Below are positions 32,155-43,761 of a stretch of DNA of 64,000 nt, piece by piece. The stretch is from Mytilinidion resinicola (lineage: Eukaryota > Ascomycota > Dothideomycetes > Mytilinidiales > Mytilinidiaceae). The DNA is taken from the NCBI RefSeq assembly GCF_010093595.1, contig NW_022985464.1, forward strand, positions 482,696-546,695, given 5' to 3'. The first letter of the stretch is position 1, and each line of letters starts with the position of its first letter. Under the pieces are notes generated by a model. It made no database searches. It was not told the origin of the DNA and saw only the letters and a list, made by a program, of their open reading frames with translations. A program made the position numbers and the translations under genes.

Positions 32155-32663
32155 TTGATTGATGATGTAGACGTGTAGTATCGGCATTGAAAGTACGATC
32201 TAACGTATGCGGCTGCGGTGCCTATCGTAATCGACCCCGATGGGGGACAGTGCGTGGTTACTTGATGAGCGTTTGGGGACGGTGGAGCGGTGTAGCGGTG
32301 TAGCAGGGGCTATTCTTGGGGGAGGTTTGGAAAAGCTGGAACTGCGAGCAAATGGAGTGTAGACAGTTGAGGTTGGACTCAGTTGGATCATATCTCCTTG
32401 GTTACTTGGCGTGGGAAAAGTACTGTTGGGATTCGGCGTAATGGTAGACAGATATATCCCAAGATTGGCCTTGCCTAATTATCGATTTTACACTCATAGA
32501 GAGGTACAAAAGCAATTATATTTAACACTTATTGCCTGTCTTCGGACCACTGGAGTCCAGATGCGTGAGATATCTGGCACAAGATACGTCAAATAAATGG
32601 TATCTATACTAGTCGGGAGAAGCCTAACTCTCAAACCTCCCACTCTAATCCCCCGACCCCAGT
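32155..32663. other. Intergenic (convergent)
   Basis: About 510 bp between the 3' ends of SRP40 and LCP5; no gene or RNA recognised. Confidence 0.5.
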
Positions 32664-33719
32664 TCACCTCCTCAACTTCCTCCTTTTCGCCTCAAATGCA
32701 TCACTCTGCCCCGTCCCCCTCGGCCCATCCACAACTTCCCGCTTTCGACTACTCTCCAACTTCCCCCCGGCACCCCCCTTCCTCTGCGTCAACTTCGCAA
32801 TCCGATCCACCCCGGCATCCAACCCCCTCCAATCCTCCCCTCCATACCCCAGATCCCTCGTGCGGCTCCCATTCTTCGCCCTATCTTTCTTACTCACCTT
32901 GGGCAACCGCACAAAATTCGATTCCTCGTACATCTGCCGCTCGGCCTCCTCGTCCCGCTCCCGCTGCGACTTCGTGTGCCGCCCACCAGCAACAATCGTG
33001 CTGCCGATGCTGGGCTGCGCGACGGGCGCGGATGACATCTCGGTAGCGATGAACTCGTCGAGGGTGTTTGACTTCACGGGCTTGCGGGCGTCTTTCTCCT
33101 CGCGGCCGCGGGTGGTCGGCATGGCAGTGGGCGTGACGCGGGGCGGGCGGTAGATGCTGTCCTTCTTCTTGCCAGCACCTGCGTCCGCTTCTACGGTCTG
33201 TGGCCGCACGAATGCGGCGGGGTTGGGGCGGTAGGCGAGCTCGTTGATGTCCTCGTCGTCGGCTCCGGAGTCTGAACCCTCGGAGCCGCTGCCGGAGAAG
33301 TCGGACGCGTTGTCCCCTCGGCGCGGTTTTGGTCTGGAGGGTTTGGGGTCTGCGGCCTTTTGGGCGGCGGAGCGGGAGGCATCGTCGGCAACTTTGACGA
33401 CTTTGTCGATTTGGTATTTGAGGCGCGCTTCGAGGGGGCGGACGCCCTTTTCGAGGTAGACGCGGAGTTCGGTGAGTTTCTTGACTACGGCGTCTTGGAT
33501 CGAGTCCGCTTCATCGTCGTCGGTGGAGTGCGATCGGAGTTTCAGGAGAATGAGGAAGACGAGGTTTTGCACGTATGAGAGCAGGAGCTCATTTTTGACG
33601 TCGAGGAGGGATATGCCGTCTTTTGGGGGAACAATGGCGGAATCCTGGGGAAGAGCGGTCGCTGCAGACTCGAGCGAGGCTGTTAGTGACGCGAGAAGCG
33701 CTGGTAGAGAATTTTCCAT
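32664..33719 (-). CDS. LCP5: U3 snoRNP-associated Lcp5 / neuroguidin (Sas10/C1D family)
   Basis: Single exon, 351 residues from ATG 33719 (MENSLPALLASLTASLESA). The Sas10/Utp3/C1D domain is residues about 5-105 (LDVKNELLLSYVQNLVFLILLKLR, VKKLTELRVYLEKGVRPLEARLKYQIDK). Then follow an acidic patch, YRPNPAAFVRP, IYRPPRVTPTAMP and a basic C-terminal tail ending FEAKRRKLRR. The protein belongs to the small-subunit processome and recruits Dbp4-type helicase activities. Head to head with RPC53, 259 bp between starts. Confidence 0.95.
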   Translation of the reverse strand: MENSLPALLASLTASLESAATALPQDSAIVPPKDGISLLDVKNELLLSYVQNLVFLILLKLRSHSTDDDEADSIQDAVVKKLTELRVYLEKGVRPLEARLKYQIDKVVKVADDASRSAAQKAADPKPSRPKPRRGDNASDFSGSGSEGSDSGADDEDINELAYRPNPAAFVRPQTVEADAGAGKKKDSIYRPPRVTPTAMPTTRGREEKDARKPVKSNTLDEFIATEMSSAPVAQPSIGSTIVAGGRHTKSQRERDEEAERQMYEESNFVRLPKVSKKDRAKNGSRTRDLGYGGEDWRGLDAGVDRIAKLTQRKGGAGGKLESSRKREVVDGPRGTGQSDAFEAKRRKLRR

Positions 33720-33978
33720 TGTCGATTGCGGATGTAAAGGTGTGGCTGGGGAGTTGTTGGAAAAAAATAGTTTGCGCATCGCCAAGATTTCAGCACGTGA
33801 CTCTTATCGATTCCGATCCTCTCTAATTTTGCTTCCTCACTTTTTGATGACCCATCCAGCCATCCATATAAAATTCACTCCACCACAGCCACACCTTGCC
33901 AACTGACCAACCTCAGTACACACACAAGATAGTGCGATTCTAAGACACTGCCACCATCCCTAGAAAAATCCATTCATC

Positions 33979-35741
33979 ATGGCGGACGCCCCGCCCCCGC
34001 CAACTGTGCCAGACCAGGCCTCGACGAATACTTCTTCTTCAACCTTCACTTCGACACTTGCTGCGGCACCAGCACCCGCACCAGCACCCGCAAAACGAGG
34101 CACGAAACGAGGCGCCAGCTCTACTCGAGCTCCCCGCGCAACCCGGAAACCGAATTTTGTCGGCCGCCGCAGCAAAGAAGAGCGTGATGCACTCGAACGG
34201 GAAGCAATGGAATTGGAGCGGTCGAGGAAAGCAGAGCGGGATGCTGTAGCTCGGCGTGAGAACCGTGGACTGTTCCGTGGTGCTCGAGGAAGGGGAAGGG
34301 GGGAGGGGGCACGGGGACGAGGGCGAGGAGGGTTCATGGGGGATGTGATCAGTGGACCGTTTTCTCAGGGGAGGAGCACGGCTGGTATGTATCGAATCTG
34401 TGGCTTGGTTGAAATGGAGGTAGTAATTGAGTATCAGATATGGCGAAGCGCACGCAGACATCTGGCGCTTTCAGCGGAGCATCTGGGTCGCGAGCGTACA
34501 TCAAGAATGAGATGAAAGCCGAAGATGATGAGGATGCGGAGATGAACCGCGCATTGGGCTTCACGTCAAGGATCAAGAAGGAGAAGACGACGCAGGATGG
34601 TGGGTATGTCTCTTCTGACGATGACGACGGCGAGTTTGGCCCCAGGCTGGATATCGATGCTATCGATATCTCGTCTGGTGATGAGGCGGGTGATCTGGAG
34701 GGCAAGCCGAGAGAGTCGAGTGTCCCGCACGCGCTCATGCCGATTCGGATTCCAAGGCGCGAGCATCAGGATCGTGTGATCGGCATCAATACTGAAGCCA
34801 GCAATGCAACATCGGCGAAGGTTGCAAAACAGGCAGCGGAGAAAGGGGCTTCTACTACTGATGAGACTACTGAGTCTGCAACTCGGAAAGGCAAGGCGAA
34901 AGCGAAGGATGTCGAGATCACCGAAGTGCGAAAGCCATATAAAGGCATGTGGCAGGATTCAGACGACAAGGACGAGGAAGTCCGGATCAAGGCTGAACCA
35001 ATCGACGACGACGAGCAGCCCATCACAGCCCCGGAGGCAGAGGCAGCCCCAGAGGGTGCCGATGAGGAGGCAGCGGAAAAGGAGGAGCCACAATCGCCAC
35101 AGCTTGACAAGAAGTCCCACCTCAAAGGCAAAGGCCGCGCGCGCCGTCGTTCTGGTGTCCAAGACTCAAAACCATCACTCCAAACCGAAGAAGAGAAGCA
35201 AGAATGGCAGCGATCGCAAGCAGAACTCGAAGACATTCTCGTCGAGCTCGGTCAGGCGCAGTCCGCACCACGGAGCAAAGACCAAGACGCGGATGTCGAA
35301 ATGAAAGATGTCGAGCAAACGAAAGACATGAAGGAAGATCGAGTCTACCTTTTCCAATTTCCACCCATCATCCCCGCCCTCGTCCCGCCAGCTGTCAAGA
35401 AAGAGGCACAGGAAGAACCGGCCCCTATCATCGCGGAAACGAATTCGACGCCTATCAAGATTGAAGAAGACGCTCCACCAAAGCCGGCCTCGTCAACCCT
35501 CACGTCTGGCCGCGTAGGCAAGTTGCGAGTTCACCAGTCCGGAAAAGTGACGCTGAACTGGGGCGGTATGAGTCTGGAGATCAAGAAGGGCATGAGTACC
35601 CATTTCTTGCAGGATACGGTCGTCACACGCATCACGCCGCAGAACGAGAGGGTCGGACCTGGAGATGAGGGTGACGCGTTGGGGTTTGGACAGGCTAGGG
35701 GCAAGTTTGTCGTCACGCCTGATTGGTCTGCGATGCTATGA
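33979..35741 (+). CDS. RPC53: RNA polymerase III subunit C53 (RPC4 family)
   Basis: Two exons, 33979-34384 and 34438-35741, 569 residues. An Ala/Pro-rich start is followed by an RG-rich segment (FRGARGRGRGEG) and MGDVISGPFSQG, the latter typical of RPC4. The C-terminal RPC4 domain has RVYLFQFPPIIPALVPP and the final GRVGKLRVHQSGKVTLNWGG, HFLQDTVVTRI and GKFVVTPDWSAML. With Rpc37 it forms the TFIIF-like heterodimer of Pol III used in termination and reinitiation. The middle is acidic, with IKxEP-like sumoylation motifs (RIKAEP). Confidence 0.95.
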
Positions 35742-36166
35742 ATGGGACAGCTCTTGGACACGATTCGAGCATAAAAAAGGCGTATTTTTGGTGGTGCATT
35801 GCAGGTTGGGGATACAGATAAAAGGATCTAGCATAGCGATGGTTGAACAGCTTGAGTGGTCTGGATTGATGTTCAGGACATCGGATATTCAAAGTTAGAA
35901 ATCCATACCTAACATACTTGCTATCGATGCTTGTGCATTTTAGAACTAGTTCTAAGCATACTTCAAGGTGCTTTCGAAATGAGGTCACACGTCCAGCCTG
36001 TGTACATCTATCTCTAGCTGTCCGAGGTCTTTACCGGTATTCCAGTTGACGCAGTTACGTCTTATTCAGATTTCAAAAAGAACCCAGTGTCATGACAGTA
36101 GCTTGAAAGTGTACACGATGTATTGATAGTGGCTAATTGGGTATATGTTTGCTCTGCTCAATCCCC
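35742..36166. other. Intergenic (convergent)
   Basis: About 425 bp, 3' ends only. Confidence 0.5.
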
Positions 36167-37387
36167 CTATATCAACAAATCCCAGACAACCAGCGTCAAA
36201 CAGAACGCGCTGGTCCCATAAAACAGCATGCGTGCCGTGCTCTTACGCTCTGCAGCTTTTTTCAGCTCTTTGTTACCGCCGCCTACGTTTTCGGCCGTTT
36301 GGTAGGTATTATCGATCAGCATGTCGATATGCTCGGATTGGATAGCGAGATTATTGACGATATTGCTCTGAAGCTCTGATATCTCCAGGAGTGACTTCTC
36401 AGCATGCCTATATCATCAAAATCAGCATTGCTCCAATGCATTCTAAGAGGTTTCCGACATCCATACCTAACCTGATCCAACGAATCCTCATACTGCTTCA
36501 ACATATCCTGATTATCCTGCGCAAACATCTGCAACTGCTCCGGCGCCAGCCTCTGCTCCGTCAGCCTCTCCTCCTCCTCATAACGCTCCATCGCCGCCAG
36601 CCCCTTCCCCCCAACCCCTGCCCCATTCATCCCACTACCCCCATTCACGCCCTCCATCCCCGGCACAACCACCCCCTTCGGCACCGCATGCAGCACACTC
36701 TTCTCCCTCTCAATAACCCGCCGTATCCTAATCCCAATCATCTCATTCCCAAACGCCGCGCACAGCCCCAGCTGCGTCTGCAAATACTCCAGCACGCCGG
36801 CCCTGCACGCGCTGAACTGCCGCTCCCGCTCCTCCGCCGCCTCCTCCTCGGGGCTCGCGGCCGTTATCGCGCCGCCCGCGGCCCATCGCCCCAGCGCGCC
36901 TAGGCCTGTTCTCGCGCGCTTCTTGAGCGCGAGCGTGGTGGTCGTCTGCTGCCGCACGGCCTCGGCGTCTTTGAGCGAGGCGACGGCGGCGGTGAGCTCG
37001 CGGATGAGCTGTTTGGTGCTCGCGTCGATTTCTTCTTTCTGCGCGTCGGTGAGGTGTTTGACCGCGTGGCGGGCGGGGTGGAAGGGGGTGTTTGAGGAAT
37101 TGCTGGAGGTGCGCGCAAGATGGGCGCGTGAGGGGCGGTCGGTGGAGAGGTAGGAGGCGCGGGTTTGGCGGAGGTATTTGTAGAGGGAGGCGATGTGGGA
37201 GCGCTGCGTTGGGGGTTTTGTTAGTTGTTTTTGGCGGTAGAGGGGATGAAGGGCTACGTGGACGTACGATGCGGTAGGCTTCTTGGAGGAAGTCGTCTAG
37301 GCGGCGGATGTCGAAGATTTCTGGGGGAGAGATGGGGGGCGCGGAGTGGCGGGCTAATGCCGCGTTGAAGTCGGGGGTTATGTCCAT
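36167..37387 (-). CDS. UFE1: ER Qa-SNARE syntaxin 18 / Ufe1
   Basis: Three exons, 37387-37268, 37203-36467 and 36407-36167, 365 residues. The start MDITPDFNAAL resembles the N-peptide by which Ufe1 binds the SM protein Sly1. The helical N-domain spans about 30-220. The SNARE helix is about 275-335 and crosses the second intron (QLQMFAQDNQDMLKQYEDSLDQVR, then HAEKSLLEISELQSNIVNNL, AIQSEHIDMLIDNTYQTAENV). The C-terminal anchor is MLFYGTSAFCLTLVVWDLLI, ending at 36167. Acts in retrograde Golgi-to-ER fusion. Divergent from ARO2. Confidence 0.93.
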
Positions 37388-37965
37388 GGTGGGTGGTGCA
37401 TGGTAGAGCGAAAGTGCGGTGGTGAAGTTGGTGATGTTGTTGGAAGCTGGGAAGAGTGGTCCAAGCGGTGGTGGGATGCAAGAGCTTTATTCAGTTTCAG
37501 GTGTCACCACTGTCCATGATTATGGAGGCTGAGGTTTGCGACCTTGAAAGACTTTCGAACTGAGTGGTTCTCGTGTCATTAAGAGTTTAGAAAATATTGA
37601 AGGACGTCAGACAATGGTGCCCCAGAATACATCTACGCATCAAGCACAGGCGGTCGTGGCCCCGTGACGAGGTGGGATGCGGTGACGGAGGACATCTTTT
37701 TTCTTTTCCGCTGCGCCTTAAGAAGTACATAATCTACGCCAATACATTGCCTCCTTGTACCCAAAATATACTCTCGATATCACGCAACAGGCCCCCCCTT
37801 ACATATCAAGGACCCGAGTCAATTGCGCTGACTGTGCTGTGTGAATTGGTTCCACAGTCCTCTTCAGCTAGAGTACTCTCCGCACCTCCGATGACTCCTC
37901 CGCAATTATCATAAACACCATAAAGACTTCCGCACGCCCAGCTCTCACACCACTCCACCACCATC
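37388..37965. other. Divergent promoter region UFE1/ARO2
   Basis: 578 bp between two start codons; no clear elements beyond pyrimidine-rich tracts before ARO2. Confidence 0.5.
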
Positions 37966-39402
37966 ATGTCAACCTTCGGCACCCACTTCAGAGTTCATAC
38001 GTAGGTACTGTTCTTCGAATTGAACATCAGCCACTGACATCCTCCAGCTATGGCGAGTCCCACTGCCTCTCAGTGGGATGCATTGTGGTATGTCACATAG
38101 TTCTACGCCAATTGCTTCACGGTCTCTTTCGTTAGAAAGCATGCTAACGTATATAAAAGGATGGCGTGCCCCCGGGCATGGAGCTCACTGAAGCCGACAT
38201 CCAGCCCCAAATGACACGGCGAAGACCCGGCCAAAGCGCCATCACTACTCCCCGCAATGAGAAAGATCGTGTTGAGATTCAGTCGGGGACAGAATTCGGC
38301 GTCACGCTCGGGTCTCCGATCGCATTGCGCGTGATGAATGAGAACCAGCGGAAGCAAGATTATGGGAACAAGACTATGGACCTCTACCCACGCCCGAGCC
38401 ATGCGGATTGGACCTACTTGGAGAAATACGGCGTGAAGGCGAGTAGTGGCGGCGGGAGGAGTAGCGCGCGAGAGACAATAGGTACGAACACGCTCTCGAG
38501 GATCCATACCCTCCACCCTTCAACAGCAACCCAATCGCTAACCCTCCCCAGGCCGCGTAGCAGCAGGCGCCATAGCAGAGAAGTACCTCCGTCTCGCACA
38601 CGGCGTGGAAATCGTCGCCTTCACCACTTCCGTCGGCAACGAATTCCTCTTCCCGCCCACCCCCTCCCACCCCACCGCCTCCACAAACCCAGACTTCCTC
38701 AAACTCCTCGACGTGATCGACCGCGAGACCGTCGACAAGCATATCCCCGTGCGCTGCCCCGACGCCGCCGCAACCAAGCGCATGGAAGACCTCATCGCCG
38801 AGTACCGCGACCGTCATGACAGCATCGGCGGCGTCGTGACGTGCGTTATACGGAACTGTCCCTCAGGGCTCGGCGAGCCCTGCTTCGATAAGCTGGAGGC
38901 TATGCTCGCGCACGCGATGCTGAGCATACCCGCGACGAAGGGGTTTGAGATCGGGAGCGGGTTTGGGGGATGTCAGGTGCCTGGGTCTGTTCATAACGAC
39001 CCTTTCATCAAAGCGACGGATTCGGCTGCTGGACGGCCGCGCTTGACGACCAAGACGAACAACTCCGGCGGTATCCAGGGCGGTATCTCGAACGGCGCGC
39101 CGATTTACTTTAATGTTGCGTTCAAGCCTCCTGCGACTATCGGCCAGGCGCAGACGACGGTTACGTACGATGAGGAGGAGGGTGTCTTAGAGGCGAAGGG
39201 CCGACACGACCCATGCGTTGTTCCACGCGCCGTGCCAATCGTAGAGGCTATGGCTGCACTAGTCATTATTGATTCATTAATGGCACAGCAGGCGAGGCAA
39301 ACGGCGCGGAGTCTGCTGCCGCCGCTGAAAGCCACGATTCCGGCGGAGAAGACGGTAGTAGGGAATAGCAAGCTACAAGAAGAGATGACGAATGGGTCTT
39401 GA
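37966..39402 (+). CDS. ARO2: Chorismate synthase
   Basis: Four exons, 37966-38000, 38048-38087, 38160-38481 and 38552-39402, 415 residues. Last step of the shikimate pathway, EPSP to chorismate, needing reduced FMN; fungal enzymes also carry the flavin reductase activity. Signature regions are present in order: [92 protein letters not shown] and [17 protein letters not shown]. The length is normal. The 5' end is split into two very small exons (35 and 40 nt). Confidence 0.98.
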
Positions 39403-39581
39403 TAGACGACAGTTCTTTCTTCTGGGCTGGTTTAGAAGATAGTGGGCGGAAGATGTGCATGTTTCAACAAAAGCACTGCTGTTTAGGCGATCAGAGTACG
39501 AGAACGGCGTTGAACAGGGTCTTAGGCCAGATATACAGTCCTCGTAACTCGATTCAACATTAAGAAAATGCAGCCGAGTTA

Positions 39582-41867
39582 TCAACCGCGCTTTTGCCTC
39601 TGCGCCATACGTTTCCTTTGCATCCCGAACTGCCCCTTAACTGGCTCAGCTGGCTTGTCCGGCTTCGCTTTCGATGCCGCACCACCCTCCTCACCCTTCC
39701 CACCCCTGCCTTTCTTAAACCTCTTCGAATTCTCCTCATAACTCAACCCATTCCTCCTCGGCTTATGCTCAGCCCCCGCATCCCCATCATCCCTCTTCCT
39801 CTTCTGCCCACCCCACCTATCATCCTTCCCCCTATCCCCCTTATCCTCCCGCCCACCCTTCCTAGGCGCCCTATCCCCCCTCGTCTCCCCCCTCCCCTTC
39901 GCCTTATCCTTATCCTCCCTCTCCTTCCGCCTGACCACAATCTGCGCATTCTCAATCGCAAACTCCACAATCAACCGCTTCTTCCGATCCTGATTCGCCT
40001 CGACATCATCCTTCTTATTCTTCCCCTTCGTCAGCTTCACCATCGTCCGATAATCGACCGCGTGCCCGTTCAGCCACCGCAGCCCCATCAGCGCGCTGCG
40101 GTGGGTATAGTACTCGATAAACCCGTACCCGCGACTTCGCCCCGCGCCGCTGGCTTCAGCGACCTTCCCGCCGTCCGAGGTCTCGAAGACGACTTTGGCC
40201 TGCTTGACGACGCCCTGGCCGCGCTTCTTGCGGTCTGTCTCTGCGTCGCGCATTTCGGCGCCGCCGCGCGCGAGTTCTTCCTTGGAGAGACGCGTGCGCT
40301 TGCCTTCTTTGACGTCGGTTGCGAAGCCGACGACGGCTTGGCGCGCGAGAGCTTTCAGGTCTTTGGACGTGATGCTGCGGGGGATGTTGCGGATGGCGAG
40401 GCGGGTGAGGGAGAGGTGGAGCGAGGGGTTGCTTTCGATGAGCTTGCGGCGCTGAGTGGCGCTCGTTTCGCGCATGGCAACTTCAGAGGGCGAGAGGGAT
40501 GCATAAAGGGGCGAGTTGGAGGCGATGGTCCCTTCGGAAAGGAGGTAGAGGCGGCGCTTATCCTTGTCGCGGTTGAAGCGGGATGCGGCGCTCTCGGTGG
40601 CGAGGCGGTTCGCGGAGACGCGGTCGACGGCGCGGGTGATGGAGAGGATGCGGCCGTCCATGGTGTAGGCGCCCGTGGGATCGGCGGAGGAGTCTTGGAG
40701 GACGGAGTGGGCAATGGTGATAGTTGAGCCATCTTTCTTGGCTTTGACGTCGTGCGTGACGTTGATTACGGGGTGGCTCTTCAGACAGGAGTCCGCATCG
40801 GCTGAGTTGTAGAAACTGACGAAGCCGGTGCCTCTGGGGCGTTCGGTTGCTTGGTCTAGGACTATGCGTGCATATCGAATTGAGCCGAATCGTGAGAAAT
40901 GCTCCCGGAGTGAGTCGTCTGATGCGCTGAAGGGAAGGTTACGGATGAAGAGAGTCGTTGGGTCGTCTTTTGGTTTTGAGTCGTGTTTGGTCGCAGATTC
41001 TTCCTCGGCCTCCTCGTTCTCGTCGAACTCCTCATCAAAGTCGTCCTCGTCTTCGTCCTCGTCTAAAGTCACACCACCATCGCTTTCGGCGTCGGATGCA
41101 TCTGAGTCTGCGACTTCTGCATCATCCACCTCTTTCTCGTCAGCAGTCGTCGGCTTGGTCTCTTCTTGCAGCGTCTGCCATGTAGCCTTTTCCACAGCCC
41201 AATCGACTGCGAGAGTCCTGCCATCCACCTCTTTCCCGTTGATAACCTCCAGTGCCTTCTCAGCATTCTTGCGCCCCCTCATGGTTATAAACCCAAATCC
41301 AGGCTGGAGACCAGTCTTCTGTTTTGGAATCGTGGCAAACTTGACCTTCCCAAAGCTGCGGAACAACACCGACAAATCCTCCGGCGTTTTAATGCTCCAG
41401 GGAAGATTTCGAATGATGAGTTTAGGCGGTTGTTGTACTTCACGCTTCTCTTTCTTCTTCTCTTCTCTGGCAGCCTTCGCCTCAGCCACTGCACTAGGCG
41501 CAGTACCCTTCTCCTCATCTCGATGCCTTGACTCGGCAAACTCGACCTTGATCTTTTGTCCCTTGAACTTCTTGCCATTGAATTCTTCCCGTGCTCGTTG
41601 TGCATCTTCAGCGTCGGCGAAAGTTACGAATCCGTAGCCTTTGCATTGTTTCGTAGCTGGGTCGAGAACAGCGACAGCGTGTCGGATAGGATATGAATTT
41701 GAGAAGTATTCCGTGAGCTCTTCTGTCGTTACTGTAGCTGGGAGAGATCTGACGAAAAGCGATTTTCTCTGCTCATTGGTGTCCTTTGATTTTTCTGAAA
41801 TTGTCTCAGGTACTATTTCTGCGACCTCTGGATCGGAAAGCCTGGGCTTTTTACGTTCGGGCGCCAT
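39582..41867 (-). CDS. NOP4: Nucleolar RNA-binding protein Nop4 (RBM28)
   Basis: Single exon, 761 residues from ATG 41867 (MAPERKKPRL). Four RRMs are seen: about 38-115 (SLFVRSLPATVTTEEL, KGYGFVTFADAEDAQ), 150-225 (KLIIRNLPWSIKTPEDL), 310-400 (TLFIRNLPFSASDDSLREHF, GTGFVSF), and a fourth near 505-640 (LAIRNIPRSITSKDL, RGYGFIEYYTHRSAL). An acidic run lies before RRM3, and the C-terminal 130 residues are Lys/Arg/Gly-rich. Needed for 60S subunit biogenesis. Head to head with RPC40; the gap has two AAAATTT motifs. Confidence 0.95.
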   Translation of the reverse strand: MAPERKKPRLSDPEVAEIVPETISEKSKDTNEQRKSLFVRSLPATVTTEELTEYFSNSYPIRHAVAVLDPATKQCKGYGFVTFADAEDAQRAREEFNGKKFKGQKIKVEFAESRHRDEEKGTAPSAVAEAKAAREEKKKEKREVQQPPKLIIRNLPWSIKTPEDLSVLFRSFGKVKFATIPKQKTGLQPGFGFITMRGRKNAEKALEVINGKEVDGRTLAVDWAVEKATWQTLQEETKPTTADEKEVDDAEVADSDASDAESDGGVTLDEDEDEDDFDEEFDENEEAEEESATKHDSKPKDDPTTLFIRNLPFSASDDSLREHFSRFGSIRYARIVLDQATERPRGTGFVSFYNSADADSCLKSHPVINVTHDVKAKKDGSTITIAHSVLQDSSADPTGAYTMDGRILSITRAVDRVSANRLATESAASRFNRDKDKRRLYLLSEGTIASNSPLYASLSPSEVAMRETSATQRRKLIESNPSLHLSLTRLAIRNIPRSITSKDLKALARQAVVGFATDVKEGKRTRLSKEELARGGAEMRDAETDRKKRGQGVVKQAKVVFETSDGGKVAEASGAGRSRGYGFIEYYTHRSALMGLRWLNGHAVDYRTMVKLTKGKNKKDDVEANQDRKKRLIVEFAIENAQIVVRRKEREDKDKAKGRGETRGDRAPRKGGREDKGDRGKDDRWGGQKRKRDDGDAGAEHKPRRNGLSYEENSKRFKKGRGGKGEEGGAASKAKPDKPAEPVKGQFGMQRKRMAQRQKRG

Positions 41868-41965
41868 TGTGTTTAGATTTTGCGACTTGCGATAGATGCT
41901 GGAAAGCGGGATAGAAACTTTTCTAGAGAAGATGCCGCCGGAGAAACGATTCGCCGGGGCGGTGT

Positions 41966-42005
41966 AAAATTTAGGGAGCTTTGGCAGCCTTTGTCTCAAA
42001 ATTTG
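41966..42005. promoter_or_regulatory. Two AAAATTT motifs in the NOP4/RPC40 promoter
   Basis: AAAATTT at 41966-41972 and again within CAAAATTTG at 41997-42005. They resemble the RRPE element of ribosome-biogenesis promoters in yeasts; a chance match in AT-rich DNA is possible. Confidence 0.3.
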
Positions 42006-42196
42006 TTCACCAAACTTGATACTCCCCACTACAACTCTGACTGCATATCTCTCACCTTAAAACCACCCCCAAAAACCTCCAACATACCCCGGAAAGACCT
42101 CTGTAACCCTCCTAGAAGAAACCGCATGGATTTGCTTGAAGCTTAGCCACAGATCCACCTAAACGACACCCCGTCACTACTCGACAATCGACGAGC

Positions 42197-43469
42197 ATGG
42201 TCAGCCAGACAGAGCTCGACCGACGAAAGGTGATTGAAGTCTTCGGCGCTCTTATCAATCACATGTCTAACGCATCTTCCACAGATCGTCGGCATAAATG
42301 CTGAAACTGTGACCAATGTCACTTCCACAGACTACCCCGGTCAATGGCCAGGTGAAGATCATTCCTGGGACCTCGACTTCTTCAAGAAGGTAAGAGAGTG
42401 CCCCCCATAGTTTAGAGGACAAACGCTTATTCCAGCCAGACCTTCAACGTCCAGTTTCACTCTAATGACGAATTCGACGCTTCCTTCTCGCTCATTGGGC
42501 TCGATGCCTCCGTCGCAAACGCTTTCAGGCGCATCCTGATTGCCGAAGTTCCCACCGTCGCCATCGAAGACATCTTCGTGATACACAACACATCAATCAT
42601 TCAAGATGAGGTCTTGTGCCATCGCATGGGTCTTATACCGTTCAGAGGCAGCCGGGATGGCTTGAGGTGGATGCATTGGTTCCGGAAGGGGACCGATGAG
42701 GACCCAGAAGGCAGCACGCACAACGACTACAATGTTTGCATTCTGAATTTGCAGATAGAGTGTACATGGCAGCCAGGTGGTCAGAATAGGGCTGTAAACG
42801 GAGAGACAGACCCGAACAAGCTTTACAACAACCACAACGGTAAGTCTCTGTAATCCCCAAGAGAGTTTCTCAGCTGACAAAGGCCCAGTATATGCCCGCG
42901 ATATCGTCTACGAGCCAACTGGCCAGCAAATTTCAAGGTTCGCCGACGACCCTGTCCGAGCCGTGAATCCAGACATCCTAGTAGCCAAGCTACGACCCGA
43001 GCAGAAGATCAACATGAGAATGTACGCCATGAAGGGCATTGGTGCCGACCACGCCAAGTTCTCCCCCGTCGCGACAGCCTCGTACCGACTTCTACCAACC
43101 ATCGACATCCTCAAACCTATACTCGGCCTACAGGCACAGAAGTTCGCACGGTGCTTCCCTAAAGGGGTGATTGAACTACAACCAGTCACACGTGAAGAAG
43201 CGCAGAGAAAGGGTAGTGGTTATGAGGGGCATGAGGGAGAGATGAAGGCAGTAGTGAAGGACCCGATGCGAGACACCGTGTCGCGAGAGTGCTTACGGCA
43301 TGATGAGTTCAAGGGCAAGGTCAAGCTCGGTCGTGTGAGGGATCACTTCATCTTCAGGGTCGAGAGCACAGGCCAGTGGGAGAGCGATGAGCTGTTCTTA
43401 GAGAGCGTGAAGCTGCTCAAGATCAAGGCGCAACGGATGAAGCGGGGGTTGGCAGCGTTGATGCGATAG
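42197..43469 (+). CDS. RPC40: RNA polymerase I and III shared subunit AC40
   Basis: Four exons, 42197-42229, 42285-42389, 42440-42839 and 42889-43469, 372 residues. Alpha-like subunit that pairs with AC19 to start polymerase assembly. Motifs are [28 protein letters not shown] (alpha-motif), [15 protein letters not shown] and [15 protein letters not shown], with a C-terminal dimerisation region [16 protein letters not shown]. First exon is 11 codons. Together with RPC53 this window holds two Pol III subunits. Confidence 0.97.
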
Positions 43470-43761
43470 GTTGTAATTGTACGATTGGATGCCAATGAAT
43501 ATACCCAAAGCTATAACAGCTGAGCCGCTCTGGGAGGTGACGCCTTGGTGATTGATCAAATGCTCATTGACGTACTATGACAAGTGATTATAATCATAAA
43601 GACCATATTGTCAATATCCAACCAATAGCAAGCGAGAAATGCCGCAGCTGTCATGTGACCTTGGCGAAAATCCAAACTTTGATCCGATTGAATTTCTATC
43701 TCGATTTTGCGCAACTTCGTCCCACCAAGAGCTCCCATTCCACCCTTCGCACGACTCAAAA

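Noticed and set aside
33623..33826. Open frames opposite the LCP5 start
   Set aside because: Antisense of the LCP5 N-terminal coding region; no support of their own.
39594..40727. Plus-strand open frame of 377 codons opposite NOP4
   Set aside because: Shadow of the NOP4 coding strand; composition is Pro/Leu/Arg only, as expected for antisense of a Lys/Gly/Asp-rich gene.
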